Assembly: GCA_905236065.1 (NCBI GenBank)
Contig: CAJONZ010000060.1
Coordinates: 1-53,924 of the forward strand
DNA length: 53,924 nt
Reading direction: 5' to 3'
Source: an uncultured Bacteroidaceae bacterium
GTDB lineage: Bacteria > Bacteroidota > Bacteroidia > Bacteroidales > Bacteroidaceae
Below are positions 41,523-49,457 of the stretch, in pieces. The notes under the pieces are model-generated. The model was not told where the DNA came from. It saw only the letters and a list, made by a program, of their open reading frames with translations, and searched no databases. How positions within the stretch are numbered: the stretch's first letter is position 1; every line of letters starts with the position of its first letter. A program made the translations under genes and the position numbers.

Positions 41523-43094
41523 CTACAACGGTATGTTTCCGTGCTTCTTAGCCGGATTTGTTAAAGTTTTGTTTGCAAGCTGCTCAAGGGCGCGGATAAC
41601 GCGGAAGCGGGTGTTGCGTGGCTCAATGACATCGTCAATGTAGCCATACTTTGCAGCCTGGTATGGATTGGCGAAGAGCTTCGTGTATTCGTCCTCTTTC
41701 TCCTTGATGAATGCGGCTGCGTCGCCACCTTCCTCCTTGATAGCTTTGGCCTCACGGGCATAGAGTACTGCAGCAGCACCGCTGGCACCCATGACGGCAA
41801 TCTCAGCCGATGGCCATGCGTAGTTGATGTCGCCACGCAGTTGCTTACAAGACATCACGATGTGGCTACCACCGTAAGACTTACGCAGGGTGACAGTTAC
41901 CTTGGGCACGGTAGCCTCTCCGTAGGCGTACAGCAGTTTTGCACCATGCAGGATGACAGCGTTGTACTCCTGACCTGTTCCTGGAAGGAAGCCTGGTACA
42001 TCGACGAACGTGACGAGTGGAATGTTGAAAGCATCGCAGAAACGAACGAAACGGGCACCCTTGCGGCTGGCATTGCAGTCGAGCACACCCGCAAACTTGG
42101 AAGGCTGGTTGGCAATGACACCCACGGAACGACCGTTGAAACGGGCAAAGCCAGTGATGATATTCTGCGCATACTGTGGCTGAACCTCAAAGAACTCACC
42201 ATTATCCACCACGGCGGAAATCACCTGGTACATGTCGTAAGCCTGATTGGGGTTGTCGGGGATGATTTCGTTGAGCGAATCCTCCAGGCGGTCAATAGGG
42301 TCGGTACACTCCACACGCGGAGTCTCTTCCTGATTGTTCTGCGGAATGTAACTGAGCAGCTGCTGAATCATGGCCATGGCCTCTTCCTCCGTAGCAGCAG
42401 TGAAGTGGCAGACACCAGACTTGGTGGAGTGGACGGACGCACCGCCCAAGCTCTCCTGGTCAACATCCTCGCCTGTCACAGTCTTTACGACGGCAGGACC
42501 TGTCAGGAACATATAGGAAGTGTTCTCCATCATCAGCGTGAAGTCTGTCAATGCGGGAGAATAAACGGCACCACCGGCACAGGGGCCAAAAATGCCCGAA
42601 ATCTGTGGAATCACACCGCTGGCCAGAATGTTACGTTGGAAAATCTCTGCATAACCTGCCAAAGCGTTGATACCCTCCTGAATGCGTGCGCCGCCGGAGT
42701 CGTTCAAACCAATTACCGGGGCACCGACCTTCATGGCCATGTCCATCACCTTGCAAATCTTCTCGGCCAAGGTTTCGGACAGAGAACCTGCGTTCACCGT
42801 AAAATCCTGTGCGAAGACATAAACAAGGCGACCGTTGATTGTACCCGAACCCGTTACAACACCGTCGCCAAGATACTGCTTCTTCTCCATGCCGAAATTG
42901 TGGCATTTGTGAAGCTTAAACATGTCAAACTCTTCAAAACTGCCCTCATCGAGGAGCATGGCGATACGTTCACGTGCCGTGAACTTACCTTTTGCGTGTT
43001 GCTTGTCGATGGCCTTCTCACCACCGCCCAGACGCGCTTTCTGTCGGAGCTCAATCAGCTCCTGTATTCTTTCTGTTTGCTTGGACATAATCAA
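41523..43094 (-). CDS. mmdA: Methylmalonyl-CoA decarboxylase carboxyltransferase subunit
   Basis: Transfers the carboxyl group of (S)-methylmalonyl-CoA to biotin, forming propionyl-CoA. The 523-aa protein has the full acyl-CoA carboxyltransferase fold: [78 protein letters not shown] and [26 protein letters not shown]. Family length is 510-525 aa. [11 protein letters not shown] (43088) is an alternative start two codons in. It follows mce by 18 bases. Confidence 0.95.
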   Translation of the reverse strand: MIMSKQTERIQELIELRQKARLGGGEKAIDKQHAKGKFTARERIAMLLDEGSFEEFDMFKLHKCHNFGMEKKQYLGDGVVTGSGTINGRLVYVFAQDFTVNAGSLSETLAEKICKVMDMAMKVGAPVIGLNDSGGARIQEGINALAGYAEIFQRNILASGVIPQISGIFGPCAGGAVYSPALTDFTLMMENTSYMFLTGPAVVKTVTGEDVDQESLGGASVHSTKSGVCHFTAATEEEAMAMIQQLLSYIPQNNQEETPRVECTDPIDRLEDSLNEIIPDNPNQAYDMYQVISAVVDNGEFFEVQPQYAQNIITGFARFNGRSVGVIANQPSKFAGVLDCNASRKGARFVRFCDAFNIPLVTFVDVPGFLPGTGQEYNAVILHGAKLLYAYGEATVPKVTVTLRKSYGGSHIVMSCKQLRGDINYAWPSAEIAVMGASGAAAVLYAREAKAIKEEGGDAAAFIKEKEDEYTKLFANPYQAAKYGYIDDVIEPRNTRFRVIRALEQLANKTLTNPAKKHGNIPL

Positions 43095-43112
43095 TTAAAA
43101 GAATATATTTCC

Positions 43113-43523
43113 TTATTTCTGTGGTTCACAAAGTTCAGTCAGGATGCCGGCTGTAGATTTTGGGTGCAGGAAACCAATGGACATCTTTTCAGCACCTGGA
43201 CGTGGGGTTTTGTCAATCAGGCGGACTCCCTTGCCCTCGGCTTCAACCAATGCTTCTGCCACGCCGTCAGCTACGGCGAAGGCAACATGGTGAACACCCT
43301 TGCCACCCTTCTCAAGCCATTTGGCAATAGGGCTGTCGGGACTCGTCGGCTCCAGCAATTCGATTTTCACCTCTCCAACCTTCAGAAAAGCGGTTTTCAC
43401 TTTCTGGTCGGCAACTTCTTCAATCGCATAGCACTTTAGGCCCAGCACCTCTTCAAAATAAGGGAGCACGGCCTCAATACTTTCAACACCTATACCCAGG
43501 TGGTCAATACGGGAAATTTTCAT
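43113..43523 (-). CDS. mce: Methylmalonyl-CoA epimerase
   Basis: Interconverts the (R) and (S) forms of methylmalonyl-CoA so that the product of the mutase can be used by MmdA. The 136-aa VOC-fold protein begins ISRIDHLGIGVESIEAVLPYF with the first metal His, has IELLEPTSPDSPIAKWLEKGGKGVHHVAFAV with the His/Glu metal ligands, and ends ILTELCEPQK. Length is typical. It is the first gene of the decarboxylase operon. Confidence 0.95.
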   Translation of the reverse strand: MKISRIDHLGIGVESIEAVLPYFEEVLGLKCYAIEEVADQKVKTAFLKVGEVKIELLEPTSPDSPIAKWLEKGGKGVHHVAFAVADGVAEALVEAEGKGVRLIDKTPRPGAEKMSIGFLHPKSTAGILTELCEPQK

Positions 43524-43590
43524 AATGGTTTAAAATTGAAAAAACAATATTTTTAGTTTGATGTAATGCTATAAACTAAGAAAAACGCTG

Positions 43591-43598
43591 CAAAATTA
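43591..43598 (-). promoter_or_regulatory. -7 promoter box of the mce-mmdA operon
   Basis: TAATTTTG on the minus strand fits TAnnTTTG, followed by CAGCG. The distance to the mce start is 67 bases. Confidence 0.6.
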
Positions 43599-43650
43599 CG
43601 AATTTTATATCAGTGGTAAAAACTTTCTTCAAAAAAAAGCACTTTTAACT

Positions 43651-43690
43651 ATACCAGACGCATGGAAGGGATGTTCCATACGTCTGGTAT
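43651..43690. terminator. Strong hairpin downstream of the kinase cluster
   Basis: ATACCAGACG/CGTCTGGTAT extends into ATGGAA/TTCCAT with one mismatch, giving a 16-pair stem. The T-run (TATTTTTATT) is on the plus-strand side, whereas the gene to be ended (at 43725) is on the minus strand; there the stem is followed by AGTTAAAAGTGCTTTTTTTT. It most likely ends the kinase cluster transcript. Confidence 0.65.
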
Positions 43691-43724
43691 TTTTATTCTG
43701 CCTTACCTCAAAAGGAGGATGGTG

Positions 43725-44714
43725 TTATCGGTCGGCAGGAATCTCAAAGTCGTTTTCAGTGAAGATGTCGTCCTTGCTGTCGATGGCCTCCTCGGGCTGC
43801 CAGGTACGGACGTGAATCTGCGGATGTTCGGGGTTGCGGAAGTCCCAAAGCAGGAATACCCAACCGATGTCGCAATAACGGGTGGTGCGCCAGTCCTGCT
43901 TCAAGGTGACACCATAGTAACCCTTGCGGGCACTATGGGCCTTCACTGAGATGTCGCTGAACTGCACGTCGATGTAGGGGTTGCGGTCGAACACGCCCTG
44001 GAGGTCGTTCAGATACTTCTCACGGTCGCTAACTTTATACTTCACTTTGCGCTTGCCGTTCTGCTTCAGGTCGTTCTTTGCACCTTTCTCCAGCACAAGC
44101 GTACCTGTGATGATGATGGCATCGTCGCTGAAGATGCGACGCAGGTTGGCCGTGTCCTTGGTGTTGTAGTAGCTACGGAACTGCTCCACGAACTTGAGGA
44201 TTTCACGACGCTGGGCGATGTCGCGCACCACCTTGCCGTCGTTTTGCAAAAGCTTCATGTAAACCATGTTGTCCAGGGCGGGCATGACGCCCACAATCTG
44301 TCCCGACGGGCTGATGTCGATGGTGAGCTGGCGATTAGGCTCCTCGTTGTAGCTACCGTCGCCCGAATTCTTAATCATGGAAATCCAGATGCCGCGCAAC
44401 TGGAAACCCGTGGCACACTTCAAGAGCGGCGTGGTGATGATTTCGTCGTCCACGTTGAAATGGGCTGACTTCCAACGGCGAGTGAGTCCCGACTTAGATG
44501 CCTCGTCCATGATGGTGATGCGGTCAAGGCGCAGGTCACGGTTCTCAAGGGCGGCTGTGTTAATCTCGGTGAGCAACATTTCAATCTGCTGTTTCACTTT
44601 GGCATGGCTGGGCAGCGGAGTCTCAGTACCATCCTCAAAATAGAATTCAACCTTCTGCGCACTGACCGTCATGGCCGTGAGGATGAGCAGAAGCAAACTG
44701 TATATGCGATTCAT
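43725..44714 (-). CDS. Exported protein with an NTF2-like domain, last gene of the kinase cluster
   Basis: A 329-aa protein with signal peptide (MNRIYSLLLLILTAMTVSA). The first half (VEFYFEDGTETPLPSHAKVKQQIEML onward) is of unknown type. The second half contains an NTF2/SnoaL-like fold: VEQFRSYYNTKDTANLRRIFSDDAIII, then YLNDLQGVFDRNPYIDVQFSDISV, GYYGVTLKQDW and DIGWVFLLWDF. Similar modules often bind small molecules or act as scaffolds; no catalytic residue can be assigned. It lies 35 bases after the proline-rich protein gene. Confidence 0.85.
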   Translation of the reverse strand: MNRIYSLLLLILTAMTVSAQKVEFYFEDGTETPLPSHAKVKQQIEMLLTEINTAALENRDLRLDRITIMDEASKSGLTRRWKSAHFNVDDEIITTPLLKCATGFQLRGIWISMIKNSGDGSYNEEPNRQLTIDISPSGQIVGVMPALDNMVYMKLLQNDGKVVRDIAQRREILKFVEQFRSYYNTKDTANLRRIFSDDAIIITGTLVLEKGAKNDLKQNGKRKVKYKVSDREKYLNDLQGVFDRNPYIDVQFSDISVKAHSARKGYYGVTLKQDWRTTRYCDIGWVFLLWDFRNPEHPQIHVRTWQPEEAIDSKDDIFTENDFEIPADR

Positions 44715-44749
44715 ATTACTGATGTATTTATTTTAAAAGTTAATAATGT

Positions 44750-45559
44750 TTAGCGGAAGTAAATTCGCTTCGGAGCTCGTCCGTCCTTGTCGTACTGCTC
44801 CAACTTCTCAATCTTGCCGGTGACAAGGTTTCGGTACGTGTTGTCCTTCAGCGGTTCCCAAAGGGCCAACAGCTTGTTGGTCTCGCGGGAGAAGATGGCG
44901 AGGTAGTTCTCGTGCAGGTCTTTCTCGGTGCTTGCCATGCCCACGACGGAAATCTTGCCTTCGTTCTTCAGCTCCATCAGCAGGCTGGTGAAGTCGCGGT
45001 AGGAGTCGATGTCGAACAAGGTCTGAAGCACATCTGGCGGCAGTGGCGGATCGATGTTCGACTGGTCGGGCCCCGTAGTGGCAGTGCCACCCGTCTGTGA
45101 TGGTGGTGGAGGTGGAGGCGGCACATTGGTGTTATGCGACTCCAGTGGCAAGACGCGCTCGCGCTCACAGAAAATCATGATACGGCTGTAGGCACCGTAG
45201 TTGACGTCCAGCTCGGTGACGGCCTTCTTGATGTCGTCTTGCGAGATGCCGTCCATCTTGTTCTGGGCACGGCGCTCGTTGATGTCGATGAGGAAGCCCA
45301 TGTATGCCACCAGGACGGCGGTGTCGCGGGGAGCAATCGCATCACCATAGCGTCCCTCGCGGAAGAAATACTGCTTGGAGTGGCGCTTGATGTAGTTGAT
45401 GCGCTGACGCGGGTCAGTGATGTTGTCCAAGTCTGCCTGCTGTGCCTTGGCGTATGTGCATGGCAAGAGGAGAAGGCAGAGGAGAACTTGAAGCCACCGC
45501 GACGGACGATAGGCTTTCAACAGCAAGGGGGTCTTTAACAAAATCAATAGATGTTTCAT
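44750..45559 (-). CDS. Exported protein of unknown function with a proline run
   Basis: I do not recognise the family. The 269-aa product has an N-terminal hydrophobic signal (LQVLLCLLLLPCTYAKA, residues about 24-40) preceded by an unusually long basic stretch. A helical region follows, then a run of about seven prolines with a Gly/Thr linker (residues about 147-165) and a C-terminal alpha/beta part (KISVVGMASTEKDLHENYLAIF, LLALWEPLKDNTYRNL). The end KRIYFR is basic. It may start at a later Met, but none sits just ahead of the hydrophobic stretch. Gaps to its neighbours are 15 and 35 bases. Confidence 0.8.
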   Translation of the reverse strand: MKHLLILLKTPLLLKAYRPSRWLQVLLCLLLLPCTYAKAQQADLDNITDPRQRINYIKRHSKQYFFREGRYGDAIAPRDTAVLVAYMGFLIDINERRAQNKMDGISQDDIKKAVTELDVNYGAYSRIMIFCERERVLPLESHNTNVPPPPPPPSQTGGTATTGPDQSNIDPPLPPDVLQTLFDIDSYRDFTSLLMELKNEGKISVVGMASTEKDLHENYLAIFSRETNKLLALWEPLKDNTYRNLVTGKIEKLEQYDKDGRAPKRIYFR

Positions 45560-45574
45560 TTCAGTTTCTTTTCA

Positions 45575-46690
45575 TTATTTCTTACTGCCCTTCTGGTCGA
45601 ACTCGACGAAGAGGGTTGTGACATTGGTCGTAGGAGCATAGAGGCTGCCACGTGCGCTGACTTTACAGTTGCCGGCTCCGACCTGCTTCTTCGGGATGGA
45701 GACATGGAAGATATGGTCGTAGCCGCTGGCCTTGTCGTACATGAAGACGGAAGCTTTCACCTCCTCCTCCTCGAACGACTCGATGCCGACATAGGTTTCA
45801 CAGCCTTTCTGACGACAGTAGTCGAGGAAGTCGCGCAAACGGACTTCGACGGTCTGGATGCTCATGTCGTACATGGTGAAACGGATGCTGATGGTAACGT
45901 TGTCAAAAAGGGGATCGACGACGCAGAAGAGGTTGCGCGTGGAACGTGCGGGATTCTTCACATGCCAGAGTGTCTGCAAGTTTTTCTTGCGGTCTGTTAT
46001 GTAATAAGTGTCGTTGTTGATGGAATTCATCAGGTAGGTTTCGCCAGGCAAGGTCCAGAGGCGACCATCCTCGGAGGTAGTCATCTTTTCCTTGTTCAGA
46101 GAGAGTGCCGGCGTGGCGGACGTGCGCTTGTAGTTCTTCAGGTCGTTGATGAAGTTGCTCTCCAACTCCTGGCGTGAAGTCATGGCCATCCGCTCATAAT
46201 CCACAGGGAAGGTGAGGGAGGCAATGGTCTGCCCTGCCCCATCGGTCCAGGTGACGGAGTAGCGCTTTGACTCGGTCATGGAGATGTTGCAAGGGGTGGT
46301 CTCCTTCACGTCTGCAAGGGAGGTCCAGCTGCCCACTGTGAACTTCAAATCGGTGTAGAGCAAGGGGTTCTCGCTTACCTTGTAGAGTTTGTCAAGATAG
46401 GCAAATTCAAGATAGTCGTAGATGGGTAGCGGGTTCTCCTTGCGAAGCTGTGAGGAGAAGATGCGGCGACCGATGCTTTCGACTCTGCCATCTTTCTTGC
46501 GGATGTTGATGCGTGTGCCCTTGTAACGCAAAATGGTATTTCCGTCTTTCAGTGTATCAAGGCGTGTAAGCCCAAGCTGCTTGGCGGTATGCTGCAGTTG
46601 TGTGGTGGCATACGTAACCTGCGCAAAGGAGGTGGCAGAGGTAAGAAGCCCCAGGAGCACCAAACCAATTTTGTACTTGAGATTTTTCAT
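45575..46690 (-). CDS. Exported protein of unknown function after the kinase gene
   Basis: I do not recognise the family. The 371-aa product has a signal peptide (MKNLKYKIGLVLLGLLTSATSFA). The mature chain is predicted beta-rich; features visible by eye are GTRINIRKKDGRVESIGRRIF, DLKFTVGSWTSLADVKE, LWHVKNPARSTRNLFCVVDPLF and a late EVRLRDFLDYCRQKGCETYVG with two Cys. It ends FVEFDQKGSKK, a short basic tail. A pair of inverted eight-base repeats (46711-46718 and 46747-46754) lies between it and the kinase gene. Confidence 0.8.
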   Translation of the reverse strand: MKNLKYKIGLVLLGLLTSATSFAQVTYATTQLQHTAKQLGLTRLDTLKDGNTILRYKGTRINIRKKDGRVESIGRRIFSSQLRKENPLPIYDYLEFAYLDKLYKVSENPLLYTDLKFTVGSWTSLADVKETTPCNISMTESKRYSVTWTDGAGQTIASLTFPVDYERMAMTSRQELESNFINDLKNYKRTSATPALSLNKEKMTTSEDGRLWTLPGETYLMNSINNDTYYITDRKKNLQTLWHVKNPARSTRNLFCVVDPLFDNVTISIRFTMYDMSIQTVEVRLRDFLDYCRQKGCETYVGIESFEEEEVKASVFMYDKASGYDHIFHVSIPKKQVGAGNCKVSARGSLYAPTTNVTTLFVEFDQKGSKK

Positions 46691-46768
46691 TGTGTCTTTA
46701 GGTTAGAGAATGTGTCGGAAGCCGTTCCCCCAGAGCGGGCAAGCACCCGACACACTCAAGTTTTGGTA

Positions 46769-48472
46769 TTATCGAATCTTTATGTCGTCTCCATTGTCGG
46801 CCTGGAAGATACCTGTCTGCAAGGCGATGCCGGTGAGCGACTGGCCTGCGGTGTAGTCCTTGCCACCAACCGTGCAGTTGGAGGTGAAGGTCAGCGTTCC
46901 GTCGCCGTAAGGCTGGCCGCCCTTGAGCTTGCCGGAGAAGCGGGCTGGAATCTTTGAGAGGGTGACGGTTCCGTTAGAAACGGCGTTGTTGGCCGGAGCC
47001 GGTGTGGAATTTGTCTTGCCAGCAGAAGCTGCACTACTCTGAGCCGGTGCCTCGACGGTCAACTGCACGGTAGCACTGACGCCTGACTGCGTGGCCGTGG
47101 CCTTGATGGTGGCCGTACCTGCCTTCTGTCCGGCTGTGACTTCACCCGTGGCTTTGTTCACCTTGGCAACGGTCTCGTTGTCGGAACTCCACTCGATGGT
47201 CTCGACGTGCTGGGCGGGTTGCGCCGTGCAAGTGAGGGTCTGCTTCTTGCCTGTCTCCAGCTTGAAGTTGCCACCATTGATGGTCAGCTGCTGAACGAGG
47301 ACGGGAGCGGGTTTTGCCGGCTCTGCCTGCTTCGTGGCTGTGGTGTCTTTCTTTTCTGTCGGTTTCACGAGGGTGGAATCGTTTGACGCACTTTCCTCCT
47401 TATCGTCAGACCCGCCACCACCGAGCAGGAAGAATGCTGCGCCGCCGATGACCAACAGGGCTACAACGGCAATGATAATCCACTTCATTTTACCGGCACT
47501 GCCGCCGCCACGCTTCATGCTGAGGGAGACGGTTTCACTGCCAGTGGCCTGGGTTGCAGAGGAAGTGGTGCTGGTGGTGACATTGCCTCCCAACTGCTGG
47601 ATGAACTCCTTGATGGATTGGCAACGATCGCCCTTGGCCATCTTCATGGCGTTGACGATGGCGTTCTGGGTCTGGGGGCTGACGTCGGCCAACTCCTTGC
47701 GGAGGTAGGCTTCGTTCACATCGCCGGCATTCTTGGGGGCGTGGCCCTTGAGCAAGGCAAAGAGCGTGGCACCCAAGGCATAGACATCGGCTGTGGGTGA
47801 GAACTCGGTGATGCCACTATACTGTTCGAGGGGCGAATAGCCGTTGCTGGCTCCCATCGCTCCGAGGCTGCTGGTGGCACTGCCGAAGAGATTGTAATGC
47901 TTTGAAAGGCCGAAGTCAATCAGCACGGGACGGAACTGGCCACTACCCTCATCGACAAGCATGATGTTGTCGGGCTTCACGTCGAGGTGGGTCATCTTCT
48001 TCTCATGCAGTGTCTGCAAAGCGTTGCCCACGGTTGAGACAATCAGTTTTGCTTCGTCCTCGGGCAGTGTGCCCCGCTGCTTCAGGTATTTGCCGAGCGA
48101 GAGGTCGCCCAGGTACTCCATTACATAATAGACCGTGTTGTTGGTCTTCATGATTTCGTTGACGGCCACGACACCCGGATGTTTGACTGCCTTCAGGTGT
48201 TCAGCCTCCTTCACGAAATCGTCAAGATTTGCCTTCAACTCTGCGGGATCTCCACCCGTCACCACACTGCCGTCAGCGGCACGGCTACAACTTTGCTTCA
48301 TGAAGAACTCCTTGATGGTGAACTTCACGTTCTGCTTGATGCGACCGACCATGATAAAGGAGTTGGCAAGATAGGTGATGCCGAAACCGCCTTGGCCCAG
48401 TACGCATTCAATTGTATAATCATGATCCCCTTTTAAGACTGTTCCCGGGGCTAATGACATTTCTGTATTCAT
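46769..48472 (-). CDS. Transmembrane Ser/Thr kinase with BIG2 and MORN-like parts
   Basis: Hanks-type kinase of 567 aa. Kinase elements are GQGGFGITY (residues 26-34), Lys54 in FTIKEF, the catalytic loop HLDVKPDN (Asp164, Asn169; a non-RD kinase because Arg is Leu) and DFG (187-189). The usual APE segment reads SPLEQ. A Ser/Thr-rich linker leads to one TM helix (about 330-350), then an Asp/Lys/Pro linker. A BIG2 Ig-like domain follows (about 395-474; TLTCTAQPA, IEWSSDNETVAKVN). A MORN-like motif is at 511-530 (ARFSGKLKGGQPYGDGTLTF) and the end is IKIR. The kinase should face the cytoplasm and the BIG2/MORN-like part the periplasm. Activity is expected but unproven. Confidence 0.92.
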   Translation of the reverse strand: MNTEMSLAPGTVLKGDHDYTIECVLGQGGFGITYLANSFIMVGRIKQNVKFTIKEFFMKQSCSRAADGSVVTGGDPAELKANLDDFVKEAEHLKAVKHPGVVAVNEIMKTNNTVYYVMEYLGDLSLGKYLKQRGTLPEDEAKLIVSTVGNALQTLHEKKMTHLDVKPDNIMLVDEGSGQFRPVLIDFGLSKHYNLFGSATSSLGAMGASNGYSPLEQYSGITEFSPTADVYALGATLFALLKGHAPKNAGDVNEAYLRKELADVSPQTQNAIVNAMKMAKGDRCQSIKEFIQQLGGNVTTSTTSSATQATGSETVSLSMKRGGGSAGKMKWIIIAVVALLVIGGAAFFLLGGGGSDDKEESASNDSTLVKPTEKKDTTATKQAEPAKPAPVLVQQLTINGGNFKLETGKKQTLTCTAQPAQHVETIEWSSDNETVAKVNKATGEVTAGQKAGTATIKATATQSGVSATVQLTVEAPAQSSAASAGKTNSTPAPANNAVSNGTVTLSKIPARFSGKLKGGQPYGDGTLTFTSNCTVGGKDYTAGQSLTGIALQTGIFQADNGDDIKIR

Positions 48473-48500
48473 GCTTAAAGATAAAAATGGTAATAGAGTC

Positions 48501-48545
48501 CAGCGTTGAGCGGGTTCCAGAAAAGAAGGACGCCACTCAATGCTG
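48501..48545 (-). promoter_or_regulatory. Imperfect hairpin ahead of the kinase gene
   Basis: CAGCGTTGAGCGG (48501-48513) and CCACTCAATGCTG (48533-48545) form a 13-pair stem with one mismatch and one wobble, spanning most of the 90-base gap. It has no T-run. It may be an attenuator or RNA processing site, or have no role. Confidence 0.4.
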
Positions 48546-48562
48546 AACTTTCAACAATTTGA

Positions 48563-49435
48563 TTAGAAGAACAAACCAACGCCAAGGCTGGCCTCATGAT
48601 ATTTGAACGAGATGGTCTGATAGCCGAGTGAAACACCGACCTTGCCGATACGGAGGATGCCGCCAAACTCGGCAGCGATGCCGCTGGCAGAATGGTCTTT
48701 GTTCTTCACCCATTCGCCATCTACCGTCAGCCAAGCCAGGGTGCGTGAACCGTAACCTGCGCCAACGTAAGCGTAGAGAGGTTTAGCAATACGGTACATG
48801 TAACCGGCTGTGATGCTGAAACGCGACTTCTTCTTCGTGTCAGGGACGTAGAAGGGGGCGTTTGTGTAGTCGCCCGTCGTCAGCATACCCGTGTCGTCGC
48901 ATTCAAGGGATGTGGATGCGGAACGGAAATCGAAACGACCACGCAGGTAGCCACCGTGCTTTTGCACCATGCCGACCATGAATCCAAGGGCAGACTGGGA
49001 ACGTCCAAGTGCACCCTCGACCATGATGAGGGTACGGCGAGGCTCGGCGGTGTTAATCTCCAATTCGTAGGTGGCTTTTGACTGGACGCGCTTCACACCG
49101 TACTTGGCAAAGTTGACCAAGGCACGACCAGCAGAGGGTACGATGACGGTAAGTTCGGTGTTGCCTTCGGGCAGATAGACAAAGTAGCTCTGGGTCGCCT
49201 CGTCGAAAGGAGTGGCACCGATGTAGTTTCCACTGAACTTGACTTCCTCTGTGGTTTTGGGTTTCACGGTCACTTTCACCAAGGCACAGGCTTGTTCGTT
49301 AAGGTCTAAAACGGGATTGACACGGGCCTCGGTATCATCTTCCTTCAATTTAAATGACTTGACAGTCATGTCTTGGGCTAACGACGCCAGTGAGGTCGCA
49401 AGCATGAAGACGGAAAGAATATATTTTGTTCTCAT
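48563..49435 (-). CDS. Exported protein with PEGA-like N-terminus and predicted outer-membrane barrel
   Basis: A 290-aa protein with signal peptide (MRTKYILSVFMLATSLASLA). Residues about 45-130 resemble a PEGA-like beta domain (KVTVKPKTTEEVKFSGNYIGATPFDEATQSYFVYLPEGNTEL). The second half has amphipathic strands such as GYLRGRFDFRSAST, FSITAGYMYRIAKPLYAYVGAGYGSRTLAW and VGVSLGYQTISFKYHEASLGVGLFF, ending in the aromatic residue expected for barrel insertion. It is likely an eight-stranded barrel in the outer membrane. It starts 22 bases after the lipoprotein gene and ends 90 bases before the kinase gene. Confidence 0.83.
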   Translation of the reverse strand: MRTKYILSVFMLATSLASLAQDMTVKSFKLKEDDTEARVNPVLDLNEQACALVKVTVKPKTTEEVKFSGNYIGATPFDEATQSYFVYLPEGNTELTVIVPSAGRALVNFAKYGVKRVQSKATYELEINTAEPRRTLIMVEGALGRSQSALGFMVGMVQKHGGYLRGRFDFRSASTSLECDDTGMLTTGDYTNAPFYVPDTKKKSRFSITAGYMYRIAKPLYAYVGAGYGSRTLAWLTVDGEWVKNKDHSASGIAAEFGGILRIGKVGVSLGYQTISFKYHEASLGVGLFF

Positions 49436-49457
49436 AAGATTCTACGTTTTTTAGAGA

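Noticed and set aside
41841-43439. A 532-codon open frame on the plus strand opposite mmdA and mce
   Set aside because: It runs across two well-supported genes on the other strand, has no recognisable domain, and its composition follows from the codon usage of mmdA.
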